A stretch of 64,000 bases of DNA from Lachnospiraceae bacterium (lineage in GTDB: Bacteria > Bacillota > Clostridia > Lachnospirales > Lachnospiraceae). This document shows positions 9,107-18,549 of the stretch, one piece after another. The stretch covers positions 18,817 to 82,816 of the forward strand of contig WRBB01000010.1 in assembly GCA_009779895.1 (NCBI GenBank). The letters are read 5' to 3'. Both the position numbers and the translations under genes were made by a program. Position 1 is the stretch's first letter. Each line of letters opens with the position of its first letter. The notes under the pieces were generated by a model. That model was not told the origin of the DNA and ran no database searches. It saw only the letters and a list, made by a program, of their open reading frames with translations.

Positions 9107-11884
9107 CTATTTTATCAATGTAATTTCAACCTTATTCACCACAATCCCTCCCAAGGAGAAGTATAGTTTTAAATAAAGGCTATCAGAATTTGTTTGACCG
9201 GTGAGGAATTCATAAGTCATAGGGGTTCTGTCTTTTGCAGTTAACGTGACGGTTCTTAGTAGTTTACCATCCCAGAAGACGGAATAAGGTAATTGGGCAT
9301 TTTCTGATATTTCATGTTCTGTAGTTACGTAGCAGAGAACAGAAACCTTATAGTTCCCCGGTTCTGGTAACAAAAGTTGGTAGCTATTGCTTTTACATTT
9401 GTTCGTATCTAAGGTGCGGATATCTAGTTCTCCTTTGCCATTTATGGTAATGGGAGAACCAATTACATTGGCACCTTCGTCCTCTAAAGAAACACTTTTT
9501 AGGTAGGTGTCCAATTCCGTGACAATACCACGATAGCGAGTAAAGACAGGCATGCCAATGATGACGGAACAAATATTGGCAGCACATAATTGGTACTCTC
9601 CTCTGGTGACCGTTCCGGCTTTTAGAGCCTCGGCGGAATTATCATGATTAGAGTTTTTCAAAGAATTTCGTGTCACCATCTGAAGATCATTTTGGGCACG
9701 AATCATAGAAGCAACATTTTGCAAAGTTCCTTCTTCGCCTTTGTCATTTCCTTTTGCCCACCAGTCTGTCATGACAAGGCCCTGAAAGCCCCATTCTTTT
9801 CGGAGAACATTGGTGCAAAGCTCATAGCTACTGGCAGTCCAATAGCCGTTGATTGGTGCGTAGGTGGTCATGACTGTGGTCATATCGGTTTCTTTGACGG
9901 TGATTTCAAAGCCACGGAGATAAATTTCACGGATCGCTCTGCCGGAAATAACCGTTTCGACAAAATTTCTACGATGTTCTTGGTTGTTGCAGGCAAAATG
10001 CTTCACAGTTCCGGTGACACCATATTTGTGTAGTCCGTTTAATTGAGCCGCCGCCATTTTTCCGGTAATGAATGGATCTTCGGAGAAATACTCAAAGTTG
10101 CGCCCATTGAAAGGATGGCGATGAATATTCATGCCGGGCCCTGTCAGCATATCAACGTGATGTTTTCTTAATTCCAAGCCCTCGTATTCGTAAAGTTCGG
10201 TTTGGAGTGCTAGGTTAAAGGTACTGGCGTTGGTTGCACCATTTGGTAAGGAAAAAGCAATTGTGCCGCAGTCCATTCGGACACCGCTTGGCCCGTCGGT
10301 GATACAAGCTACAGGGATGCCAAAATCCAAAAGGGAGTCGGTAACACCACCGAAAGCCCCACCGGTACCGGGAGTTACTTTTTCTGAGCACATACCCTCA
10401 CCTCGTACGATACAACATAAATCTTCATCAGAGAGTTGGGCAATGAATGCATGCATGGAAACCTTGCCGTCGGCAACATCGGTCAATTTATAACCTTTGT
10501 CTCCGGTATATTTTAAATCGGCAGGCAGATTTGCATTTCTTTTTGCAACCGGGTCTTCTACTGCGAGAGGTGCTTGCTCCCAAGCCACCGCAAAGCTGTC
10601 TTCATCAATTGCGTTGCCGGGGATCATTCGGTTAAATGCAACAACCGGGGCTAGGTTTTCTTCGACGGTATCCATAATAACCAACTCATCGAGTGTAATC
10701 GAGAAAGCCTTTTTTGCGATTCGAACATCATCGCCGAGATAAAAATCATAAGTTCCGGCTTCCAAGACGAAGCTATTTTTATGTCCGGTGATACCACTAT
10801 CATCAAAGGAGGCAATATAATATTTTGAAACAACAATTATGATTTCATCCCTTTCGCCTGGAGCCAATTCGGCGGTTTTTCCGAAGCCACATAAAGCTCT
10901 GATTGGCTTACCCAATTTTCCTTGGGGTGCAGCCACATAAAATTGTACGACTTCTTTCCCCTTTATTGCACCGGTATTGACAACTTTTACGGTGATCGTG
11001 ATTTCACCCTTGCTTTCCTTGATGTTGATAAGTTTCTTATCAAAGGTGGTATAGGAAAGGCCAAAACCGAACGGATACATCACCTTGTCTTTTGCAAAGG
11101 TTTCGAAATAACGATAGCCAACATAGATGTCTTCGACGTATTCGTTTACATGATCATCGCCGTAATGCTCATGGGAAGGATGATCCTCAACATGATAAGC
11201 GATGGTATTTGCAAGTTTTCCGGAAGGTGTGATGCTCCCCATTAAAACGTCAGTGACCCCGCTACCCCCTTCTTGGCCTCCTTGCCAGCAATACATGACA
11301 GAATTAGGTTTGTATGTATCAACCCATTTCATATCAATTACATTACCAACGTTGAGTAAAACGATTACCTTATCGAAAATGGAGGTAATTACGTTAAGGA
11401 TGTTGTGCTCATCATTTGTTAAATGATAGCTGCCGGGATCGGCACTATTATCTTTGTCTTCGCCGGCTGTTCGCCCGATGATAAGAATGGCAACATCTGA
11501 CTCTTCTTTGGCTTTACGAACCAAATCCTCTGAAAGAGGCATTTCTTTTTGAAACCAAGGCTCATTGGCCCAACCGACACCTTCATCAAAAGGATTATCT
11601 TTTAGCCACTCTTCGTAGATTTCCAGAACACCTTTGTTCAAAACCAAGGAAGTGTATTGTTCTATGGCTTCTTTGATACCGGTAATATAGGGTGCATTAA
11701 CCATACCACCGGAGCCGGTGCCGCTTTTAAAATAATTGAATTGGCTTCGTCCAAACAGCGCGACTGTTGTTCCTTCTGCCAAAGGCATCAGGTTGTCACG
11801 ATTTTCCAGTAAGACAACTCCCTCTGCCACTACTTGGCGGGCACAGGCTGCATATTTTTGAATGTTAAAAATCTTTTCGTTCAT
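9107..11884 (-). CDS. GH3 beta-glucosidase, circularly permuted domain order
   Basis: A 925-residue cytoplasmic glycosidase without a signal peptide. The usual family-3 order is reversed: residues 1-275 are the alpha/beta C-domain (EGVVLLENRDNLMPL; the WQGGQEGG motif with the likely acid/base E205), 276-400 a fibronectin-III-like domain (PFGFGLSYT start), 480-780 the TIM-barrel domain with VKHFACNNQEHRR and nucleophile D707 in VMTDWWAKG. A C-terminal beta-rich segment (about 805-925) resembles a carbohydrate-binding module. This permuted layout is known for some rumen Clostridia beta-glucosidases. It is the last gene of operon 2, 25 bp after the response regulator, and is followed by a terminator. 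It would finish degradation of oligosaccharides imported by the 16.6-19.9 kb transporter. Confidence 0.92.
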   Translation of the reverse strand: MNEKIFNIQKYAACARQVVAEGVVLLENRDNLMPLAEGTTVALFGRSQFNYFKSGTGSGGMVNAPYITGIKEAIEQYTSLVLNKGVLEIYEEWLKDNPFDEGVGWANEPWFQKEMPLSEDLVRKAKEESDVAILIIGRTAGEDKDNSADPGSYHLTNDEHNILNVITSIFDKVIVLLNVGNVIDMKWVDTYKPNSVMYCWQGGQEGGSGVTDVLMGSITPSGKLANTIAYHVEDHPSHEHYGDDHVNEYVEDIYVGYRYFETFAKDKVMYPFGFGLSYTTFDKKLINIKESKGEITITVKVVNTGAIKGKEVVQFYVAAPQGKLGKPIRALCGFGKTAELAPGERDEIIIVVSKYYIASFDDSGITGHKNSFVLEAGTYDFYLGDDVRIAKKAFSITLDELVIMDTVEENLAPVVAFNRMIPGNAIDEDSFAVAWEQAPLAVEDPVAKRNANLPADLKYTGDKGYKLTDVADGKVSMHAFIAQLSDEDLCCIVRGEGMCSEKVTPGTGGAFGGVTDSLLDFGIPVACITDGPSGVRMDCGTIAFSLPNGATNASTFNLALQTELYEYEGLELRKHHVDMLTGPGMNIHRHPFNGRNFEYFSEDPFITGKMAAAQLNGLHKYGVTGTVKHFACNNQEHRRNFVETVISGRAIREIYLRGFEITVKETDMTTVMTTYAPINGYWTASSYELCTNVLRKEWGFQGLVMTDWWAKGNDKGEEGTLQNVASMIRAQNDLQMVTRNSLKNSNHDNSAEALKAGTVTRGEYQLCAANICSVIIGMPVFTRYRGIVTELDTYLKSVSLEDEGANVIGSPITINGKGELDIRTLDTNKCKSNSYQLLLPEPGNYKVSVLCYVTTEHEISENAQLPYSVFWDGKLLRTVTLTAKDRTPMTYEFLTGQTNSDSLYLKLYFSLGGIVVNKVEITLIK

Positions 11885-11909
11885 GAAAAACCTCCTAAAA
11901 TATTGTTTT

Positions 11910-13400
11910 TTATGTATTTTTTTCTTCTCTTATTTTGTCAGCATATTCTTTGGGAGACATTCCTGTCATTGAGCGGAACAAGCGACTAAAATAAAATTGG
12001 TCATAATAACCGACGCGTTGGGCAATGTCTTTGATATAAATTTTTGAATCCTTTTGCATGAACGTTTGTGCTTTATGGATTCTGATTTTGGTCAAATAAT
12101 TATGAAACGAGGTGTTCTCGTATTTGCGAAACATTCTACTTAATGTGGTTTGGGAAAGACCAAATTCTTGGCAAATACCGTTTAGGGTTATTTCTTGTTC
12201 CAAATGTTCGTTTAGATAGGTCTGTATGGAATGGAATAGCTTTTCTTTGTCGTCGATGTTTTCCTTTTCTAGGGTTGGGATGCACATTTTCACAATCCCT
12301 AAGATGCTGTCTTTTACTTCTTCCATCTTACTTACGGAGTAAAAAGCATCGTCGATTAAAAATTCAATTTCCGTTACTTCTAGGGCTGTCTTTCGAGAAT
12401 GCATAATTAATTGGAAGAAATAGGTTACACGTGCTTCAATATAAAGTTGACTATAGTTTTGTTTTTCCCAAATTTCAAACAGTTTTTCTAGCTTTGGTAA
12501 GATTTTTTCTAATTCTTGGTAGCGCAAGACATATTCCATTTCTTTTAGAGCCTCTTTTTCAGATTTGTCGTTTTGGTGGTTGAATCCAGGTGTTTTTTCG
12601 TTGATGAGCTGATTTTTGCCAATTACAATGGTTTCGTCAAGTTTATGGTAAAGCTTTTTTGCCACTTGATTTAAATCTTTCAACTTAAATGATTCAGAAT
12701 AGGTAATTGCTGTTACATAGGACTTTTTTTGGAGGGACTTGTTATATAACTGTTTGGTTAACTTGCTGTAATTTTGCACCGCCAATAAGGACTCAGGAAT
12801 CACGTGAAGCCCTTCTAATCCATCACGGCCAAAGATATAGATTTTTTCTTCTGGGTTTGGAAAGAGTTCTCTGCTGGTCTTATGAGAAAAGCGCATAGGT
12901 AAACCATTGCGACGACATAAAAAAGCATAGTAATTTCCGGCAGGGAAATAGCGTAGTTGACTTTCAGTTACGTCCTCGCCATGACAAAGTGCTTGTAAAG
13001 CCTCGTTACGCTTTTCGTAATATAACCGATCCAATCTCTTTTCTAAGCGTTCCAACACCTGTTGAATATCAGAAGGTGCCAAAGGCTTTAAAAGGTAGTC
13101 ACAGACACCAGATGCCAAAGCTTGCTTGGCATATTCAAATTCCGAATATCCGCTGACAATGAGACTTAAGATATCTGGATAGTGTTCTTTCACTTTTGAA
13201 ACCAATTCAATCCCATTCATTTTCGGCATTTGCACATCGGTAATTAAGATATCCGGTTGTAGTTTAGTAATCTGTTCCAAGGCTTCCAGGCCATTGCCAG
13301 CACGTCCCACCAAGGTAAAGCCGGGATATTTTTTTTCGAGAACCAGACAAACATAATTTAAAGCGGCGGGTTCATCATCTACTACAATTACTTTATACAT
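11910..13400 (-). CDS. YesN-type response regulator with long middle region and AraC HTH
   Basis: A 496-residue regulator. The receiver (1-125) carries D8-D9, phospho-acceptor D55 (ILITDVQMPKMNG) and K105 in LLKP. Residues 130-385 form a middle region of unknown function found in many long YesN proteins. The AraC DNA-binding domain occupies the last 100 residues (ITLNGICQEFGLSQTTLS; IAQRVGYYDQFYFSRLF; MSPKEYA). It lies 31 bp after its kinase and 25 bp before GH3 inside operon 2. A 22-bp-spaced direct repeat upstream of that operon (19925-19956) is a likely target, which would make the operon self-activating (inference). Confidence 0.93.
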   Translation of the reverse strand: MYKVIVVDDEPAALNYVCLVLEKKYPGFTLVGRAGNGLEALEQITKLQPDILITDVQMPKMNGIELVSKVKEHYPDILSLIVSGYSEFEYAKQALASGVCDYLLKPLAPSDIQQVLERLEKRLDRLYYEKRNEALQALCHGEDVTESQLRYFPAGNYYAFLCRRNGLPMRFSHKTSRELFPNPEEKIYIFGRDGLEGLHVIPESLLAVQNYSKLTKQLYNKSLQKKSYVTAITYSESFKLKDLNQVAKKLYHKLDETIVIGKNQLINEKTPGFNHQNDKSEKEALKEMEYVLRYQELEKILPKLEKLFEIWEKQNYSQLYIEARVTYFFQLIMHSRKTALEVTEIEFLIDDAFYSVSKMEEVKDSILGIVKMCIPTLEKENIDDKEKLFHSIQTYLNEHLEQEITLNGICQEFGLSQTTLSRMFRKYENTSFHNYLTKIRIHKAQTFMQKDSKIYIKDIAQRVGYYDQFYFSRLFRSMTGMSPKEYADKIREEKNT

Positions 13401-13431
13401 TGTTTTTCTCGCTTTTCTAAATTCAAGAAGC

Positions 13432-15207
13432 TTAAGTCGATTTGATACAAATGGTCACAGTCGTCCCCTGTCCGGGCTTTGAAGTAATTGAGAAGTCCAT
13501 TTCCTCCGGATAAAGAATATATAGGCGTGCATAGGAGTTGACCAGACCCATACCACCAATTTCCATTTCTACATGATGACGATGACCGGAAAGACGTTCT
13601 CGTACTTCTGCCATGGAGTTTTGAATCTCTGTCAGTTTTTCTGTTGAAATGCCACTGCCGTTATCGATGATTTGAAGACGCCAGCCGTCTTTTAACGATT
13701 CACCAAGTACGGAGATTGTAATGGTTTCATCAACGGTAGAGCTTCCATGGTAGACGGAGTTTTCTACAAATTGTTGGAGAACAATTCGGGGCAATATCTT
13801 GCTTTCGAGGGTTGGGTCTGTGGAGATTTCGTAATTAAGTTTGTGTTCATGGCGATATTTGAGAATGCTCAAATAAAGCTGCAAATATTCAACTTCTTGT
13901 TGAACGGTGGCATACTTGTCCTTCGTATTTGTAGAGTAACGTAACATCTTTGCCAAATCCGAGCAGATTTCACAGATTACATTGTCGTCTGCTTGAAGTC
14001 CTCGACCAGAAAGGACATTTAGGACATTGTAGATGAAATGAGGATTCACCTGGGCTTGGAGCAAGTCAAATTGTGCTTGCAGTTGCATGACAGATAAACG
14101 CTCCTCTTTCAGCATAGAGGCATTTAAACGCTCTAGTAAATCTTTGTAGGTAATATAGAGTGCTTCCATTTCGTCATCAGAAATTTTCGCAGGCATTTCT
14201 GTTTCCATGATATTGTCTAAACGTGTATTTTCCATGACATGTTGAAGTTCATGAATCGGTTTGGTTAGTTGGTTTGCAGTGAGGCTAATATAGGCAATTG
14301 AAACAAGAATGCCCACGAGCAGCAAAAGGGCACTAAAAGGTAGTACTGCTTGTAGAAGATCGTTTCGTACATTCGTGTTGGAAATGGTCAATAGATAGAA
14401 ATTACCATTTTCCGAATAGGAAGCATGAATTAGAATCGAGCTACCATTTTCCTCCGTAATCTCTTGCACTTGATTATCAAACAGCTCAATCAGGGCTAAA
14501 TAATGTTCAGGATCTAAGTCTAGGTTGGTGGAAAAAAGTAAATCTTTTTCTGCGGTAAAGAAAATATAATCGTAGTCATCTTCCGAGGAGACCAATATAT
14601 CACGAAGACTGTTATTGGTCATTTGTACTTCGATAAAGCCCATATTGGTATATTCAATTCCCATTACATAAGAAATCACCTCAGGACGATAGGTGTTTCC
14701 CCAAGTATCAGTATGGAGTCCAATTAAAGTGGAACGTCCATTGTTTGACCGAACTGCTTCCAGATAGGGAAAATCTGCAAATTGTGCGTTGCTGTTGATG
14801 CCTCGGTTTATTTTAAAGGTATTGTTTGCAATCACATTATCTTGGTCGTTAAAAACGACCATTCGATAAAAACGATCCGATAAGTAAAAAGAGTTCATTT
14901 TTAGTTGTATCGTTGCACTTGCTTCGTGAAAAAGTAGCTCTCCTAAAGTATCGAAACGCATTCGGGAAAATGTTCGCAACGAATTTAAAACTTCAATGTC
15001 TGATAAAACAATTAAAATAGCTGAATCCATGTCTCGAATAATGGTCTCCATCTGCTGCATTTTTACATTGGAGGAGGTGCGAATCGTTTCGAACTCTTGC
15101 TCTAAATAGTGGTTCGCATTAATAACATAAAACATACCTGCAAACATAAAAGAGATGATGACGAGAAAAGTTGTGTATGTTAAAATTATTTTTTTTCGAA
15201 ATTTCAC
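13432..15207 (-). CDS. YesM-type sensor histidine kinase with HAMP domain
   Basis: A 591-residue membrane kinase. TM1 is at about 7-30 and TM2 at 287-309, enclosing a 255-residue extracellular sensor. A HAMP linker follows (TKPIHELQHVM, about 310-360). The phospho-acceptor is H390 in NPHFIYNVLN, the N box is QQFVENSVYHG and the G box DNGSGI (515-520). It lies between the GH30 gene (50 bp upstream) and its response regulator (31 bp downstream). The sensor domain shares no obvious similarity with that of the kinase at 6317, so the two systems probably sense different ligands or carriers. Confidence 0.93.
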   Translation of the reverse strand: MKFRKKIILTYTTFLVIISFMFAGMFYVINANHYLEQEFETIRTSSNVKMQQMETIIRDMDSAILIVLSDIEVLNSLRTFSRMRFDTLGELLFHEASATIQLKMNSFYLSDRFYRMVVFNDQDNVIANNTFKINRGINSNAQFADFPYLEAVRSNNGRSTLIGLHTDTWGNTYRPEVISYVMGIEYTNMGFIEVQMTNNSLRDILVSSEDDYDYIFFTAEKDLLFSTNLDLDPEHYLALIELFDNQVQEITEENGSSILIHASYSENGNFYLLTISNTNVRNDLLQAVLPFSALLLLVGILVSIAYISLTANQLTKPIHELQHVMENTRLDNIMETEMPAKISDDEMEALYITYKDLLERLNASMLKEERLSVMQLQAQFDLLQAQVNPHFIYNVLNVLSGRGLQADDNVICEICSDLAKMLRYSTNTKDKYATVQQEVEYLQLYLSILKYRHEHKLNYEISTDPTLESKILPRIVLQQFVENSVYHGSSTVDETITISVLGESLKDGWRLQIIDNGSGISTEKLTEIQNSMAEVRERLSGHRHHVEMEIGGMGLVNSYARLYILYPEEMDFSITSKPGQGTTVTICIKST

Positions 15208-15257
15208 GATACACCTCCTTTGACTTTTATGCTATTTTCCTCTAGGGCCATTTCTGG

Positions 15258-16613
15258 TTAGATTACATAAGTTGACAAAGAGCGTGCCGCCAATGTAACT
15301 TCGGCTGTCTTTTCTTTAAGGCGGAAGAAAATATCTGTTTCCTTGTCAGTCTTATTTAATACAATTAAGATTAATTCTCCATCTGGGTTTTGAAAGGCGG
15401 TCGCTTTGATATCCTTTGAAAAGTAGCTAACGCCGATTTTGGTTGCGCCCCGTTTTACAAAACGGCTAAAGTGAGCCGTTGCGTAGTAAATGGGCTCAAT
15501 GGTGATTTTGTCATTGTCGAAATCTGCAACGATAGGTGCTTTGCAACCAACAACGCGGTCATGGTAGGGACCGCCCTTTAAATCTCCTATCATAATCCAT
15601 CCACAGAAAGCGGACATATGATGATTGAAGTTGTCGATATACTCTTCTAAATAATTTTCAGCTTCTTTCCATCCGGAATGAACACTAGGTGCTTCATCCG
15701 TTATGTCGAATTCGCTATAACAAAATTCACTTAAAATCAAAGGTTTATCTGGGAACATTTTTTTTGTCATATCCAAAGCGAAGAAATGGTCGCCGGAATA
15801 CCAGTGGTAAGCAAGCCCCCATATATCATCTTTTGCGCCGGGCACAGCAAAGGTACCAATGGCTCGTTCTAAAAGGCGTTCCCGGTTGTGATCCCAAACT
15901 AGGATGCTGAGATGTTTAAAGCCGGATTTGTCTAAGGTAGGACGTAAGTGTTTGGTAACAAAGATGCCTTCTTCTTCAGCGGTGTATTTGCAGCTTTCCC
16001 AAGTTTGCCAGGCAGCAGCTTCGTTTTGAACGGAACAGCCAAAAAAGTCAATCCCCGCTTTTTTGTATGCTTCAAAGTACTTAGCAAAATAATCGGCCCA
16101 AGTTTGATAGTATTCATCTAACAAACGTCCACCGTTGATGACTTTTTTATTATCTTTCATCCAGGCTGGTGGGCTCCAAGGAGAAGCGAATAAAAGCAAA
16201 TCTTTGGAGCGTTTTTTTGCTGCTTTTATTAGAGGAATGATGGTTTCTAAATCTCGTTCAATGGAAAAGGTTTTTAAAGACGGGTCGTCGTCTGTCACAT
16301 AAATATAACGTTCTGTAGCAAAGTCGCAAGAATTGATTGTAGTGCGGCAGAAATTTAAGCCCAGTCCTTTTTCGGTGTCGAAAAGAGCCTCTAGAACGGT
16401 TTCCTGATTTTTAGGACTTAATTTTGCATAATTGAAACAAGAGGATTCGGTAAAGGTTGCACCAAAGCCGAATACTTCTTGATAGCATAAATCTGGTACA
16501 ATGTTGATGACTTGATTTTCTTCGTAAACATTAGGTTTAAAAATAATATCTTTTCCGGGAACCAGCATTTTCTCGGCTCCCATTTTACTTACATACACTT
16601 TTGCAGTTGTCAA
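15258..16613 (-). CDS. GH30 family glycosidase (glucosylceramidase / beta-1,6-glucanase type)
   Basis: A 451-residue family-30 enzyme with no signal peptide. The motifs FGFGATFTESS, FASPWSPPAWMK and SVQNEAAAWQTW identify the clan-A TIM barrel. Acid/base is E198 (SVQNE) and nucleophile E296 (LILSEF). The C-terminal side beta-structure runs from about 375. Known GH30 activities include glucosylceramidase, beta-1,6-glucanase, beta-xylosidase and beta-fucosidase; the sequence alone does not settle which. Cytoplasmic location implies action on imported oligosaccharides. The start is TTG at 16613, chosen because AAGGAGG stands 9 nt upstream; the nearby ATG is out of frame. It follows the permease gene by 25 bp. 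Confidence 0.9.
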   Translation of the reverse strand: MTTAKVYVSKMGAEKMLVPGKDIIFKPNVYEENQVINIVPDLCYQEVFGFGATFTESSCFNYAKLSPKNQETVLEALFDTEKGLGLNFCRTTINSCDFATERYIYVTDDDPSLKTFSIERDLETIIPLIKAAKKRSKDLLLFASPWSPPAWMKDNKKVINGGRLLDEYYQTWADYFAKYFEAYKKAGIDFFGCSVQNEAAAWQTWESCKYTAEEEGIFVTKHLRPTLDKSGFKHLSILVWDHNRERLLERAIGTFAVPGAKDDIWGLAYHWYSGDHFFALDMTKKMFPDKPLILSEFCYSEFDITDEAPSVHSGWKEAENYLEEYIDNFNHHMSAFCGWIMIGDLKGGPYHDRVVGCKAPIVADFDNDKITIEPIYYATAHFSRFVKRGATKIGVSYFSKDIKATAFQNPDGELILIVLNKTDKETDIFFRLKEKTAEVTLAARSLSTYVI

Positions 16614-16638
16614 AGAAACATTCCTCCTTTTTATTTAG

Positions 16639-17466
16639 TTAGGATTTAATGGCACCTTCCGCAATTCCTTTCATGATATTCTTTTGGAAGATAATATAGA
16701 AAATTAAAACCGGCAATGAGACCATAATGAGTGCTGCCAAGACCTTAGGCCAATCTGTATGGAACTCACCAAACAGGGCATTAATTGCTAAAATGAGGGT
16801 TTGATTGTTGACATTAGACAGCATAATCAAGGGTAATAGGAAGTCATTCCAAACCCAAAGACTGTTCAAAATCAAAATGGTAGCAGTGATTGGCTTCAGC
16901 AAGGGGAAGACAATCCGTAAGAATATTTGTAGTTCGCCACAGCCATCCATTCTGGCAGATTCCTCTAATTCTCTGGGAACACTTTTGACGAAACCGTGAT
17001 AGAGGAAGATTGCTAAATTGACTCCAAGGCCAATGTAGATAAAACCAAGTCCAATCACATTATCTTGAATGCTTAAAGTTGTAGCGACCCGTGTAATTGA
17101 AATCATAATTGCATGGAAGGGTACCAGCATGGAGGACAAGAAGAAGATGAAAAATAGATTGCTTAACTTGCCGCTGGTACGAGATAACTTCCAGCCTGCC
17201 ATAGAAGAACAAATCGTGATGCCCGTTAAACCAATAACGGTAACAATTAAGGTGTTTAGTGCACTTTGCAAGATGTTGATTCGTTCTAATGCTCCGGTAT
17301 AGTTCTCAAAACGAAAAGAGGTTGGAAAAGCCAAAACGGAATTAAAAATTTCTCCCTGGTCTTTAAAGGAATTGATAATCGCCATGTAAATCGGGAAGAA
17401 AGCAATAAATCCAAAAATAAGCAATAAAACCAAAATAAAGTAACTAAATGGCGTTTTCTTTCTCAT
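16639..17466 (-). CDS. CUT1 sugar ABC transporter permease (MalG type), second system
   Basis: A 275-residue membrane permease with six hydrophobic segments. The EAA loop is ELEESARMDGCG followed by IVFPLLKPI. Its ATG overlaps the stop of the preceding permease by 4 bp (ATGA), so translation is coupled. With that permease and the binding protein at 18550 it forms the second importer of the locus, again without an ATPase gene. The GH30 gene follows by 25 bp. Confidence 0.93.
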   Translation of the reverse strand: MRKKTPFSYFILVLLLIFGFIAFFPIYMAIINSFKDQGEIFNSVLAFPTSFRFENYTGALERINILQSALNTLIVTVIGLTGITICSSMAGWKLSRTSGKLSNLFFIFFLSSMLVPFHAIMISITRVATTLSIQDNVIGLGFIYIGLGVNLAIFLYHGFVKSVPRELEESARMDGCGELQIFLRIVFPLLKPITATILILNSLWVWNDFLLPLIMLSNVNNQTLILAINALFGEFHTDWPKVLAALIMVSLPVLIFYIIFQKNIMKGIAEGAIKS

Positions 17467-18392
17467 GATTCCACCTCCAGACGTTTCATAACAAAGGTTT
17501 GAATTAGAGTAATCACTAGGATAATCCCGAAGAAAATCATTGCTTTTGCATTTGCGTAGCCAAAGAGGAAGTTATTGGAAAAGGCTTCCTCGTAAATATT
17601 CATCGCAATGACTTGCGTGGCACGACCGGGCCCGCCACCTGTCAATCGAAAGACAACATCGAAAATTTGGAAAGAGCGAATGAGTGTCAAAAATGAGCAG
17701 ATGGTAAGTGCTGGCATAATCATAGGAATTGTAACTTTAAACAACCGCTTTGCTCCACCGGCACCATCAATCATAGCAGCTTCAATTAAACTTTGCGGTA
17801 CGCCTTGTAATGCTGCTAAGTAGATAACCATCATATAACCAACGCCATTCCATAAAACAACAATTAGAATGGAATAAAAAGCTACACTTGGATTGCCGAG
17901 CCAACCTTGTTCTAAAAAGCCAAGAAAGGGTCTTTCAGAAAGCTCTGGGAAAACATTGGTAAAAATAAAGCGGAACATCAAAGAGGAGATAACTAAGCTA
18001 AGCATATTTGGCAAGAAGAAAATCGTTCGAAAGAAAGCTTTTGACCGTCCTCTTGTTTCAATCATAAGAGCAAGTCCTAAAGCAAAAACATTTTGTAATA
18101 CAAACACAAAAGCAGTATAGCGCAATGTTAACAAAAGGGAATTGATGAACTGTGGATCTTGGGTAAACGCCCGAACATAATTGTTAAGGCCTACAAAATT
18201 ATAATTTGGGCGAACCGGAGACCAGTCGGTCAAACTATAATAAAACGCTCCTAATATGGGCACCAATAGAAAAACAACATAAAAAAGAAAGGCCGGCATG
18301 ACAAAAAGGAGTAGATATTTGACATTTCTTTGATCACTTATTTTTTCCATCATACTACGATGTTTTTTATGGTATCTGGTAAATTGTGCCAT
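17463..18392 (-). CDS. CUT1 sugar ABC transporter permease (MalF type), second system
   Basis: A 309-residue permease. A cationic N-terminus is followed by a first hydrophobic segment around 29-50, then the P-loop-like SLTDWSPV typical of MalF/UgpA partners. The EAA loop is SLIEAAMIDGAGGAKRLFKV near residue 210. The ribosome site GGAGG stands 8 nt before the ATG. A strong stem-loop (18490-18527) lies between this gene and the binding-protein gene upstream. Confidence 0.93.
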   Translation of the reverse strand: MAQFTRYHKKHRSMMEKISDQRNVKYLLLFVMPAFLFYVVFLLVPILGAFYYSLTDWSPVRPNYNFVGLNNYVRAFTQDPQFINSLLLTLRYTAFVFVLQNVFALGLALMIETRGRSKAFFRTIFFLPNMLSLVISSLMFRFIFTNVFPELSERPFLGFLEQGWLGNPSVAFYSILIVVLWNGVGYMMVIYLAALQGVPQSLIEAAMIDGAGGAKRLFKVTIPMIMPALTICSFLTLIRSFQIFDVVFRLTGGGPGRATQVIAMNIYEEAFSNNFLFGYANAKAMIFFGIILVITLIQTFVMKRLEVES

Positions 18393-18489
18393 TCAGTAAC
18401 CTCCTTTTTGTGGCATTGGTCAGTAGTATTTCAAGTATATGGTACAACGATAAATAAATCAATCAAGAAACATTCTAAAAGTGTTTCAG

Positions 18490-18527
18490 AAAAGGTTTGC
18501 CAAGAGCATGCTCGGCAAACCTTTTTT
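18490..18527 (-). terminator. Strong stem-loop between binding-protein and permease genes, second system
   Basis: The 12-bp perfect arms AAAAGGTTTGCC (18490-18501) and GGCAAACCTTTT (18514-18525) flank a 12-nt loop that contains the self-complementary GAGCATGCTC. A T-run is present on both sides, so it could terminate in either direction. In the minus direction it would allow partial read-through from the binding-protein gene into the permeases. Confidence 0.8.
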
Positions 18528-18549
18528 AGCTTATCCATACGGATTTAAC

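Noticed and set aside
9107..11884. Reversed GH3 domain order as an assembly or frameshift artefact
   Set aside because: The frame is intact over 925 codons with all domains complete, and permuted GH3 enzymes are known.
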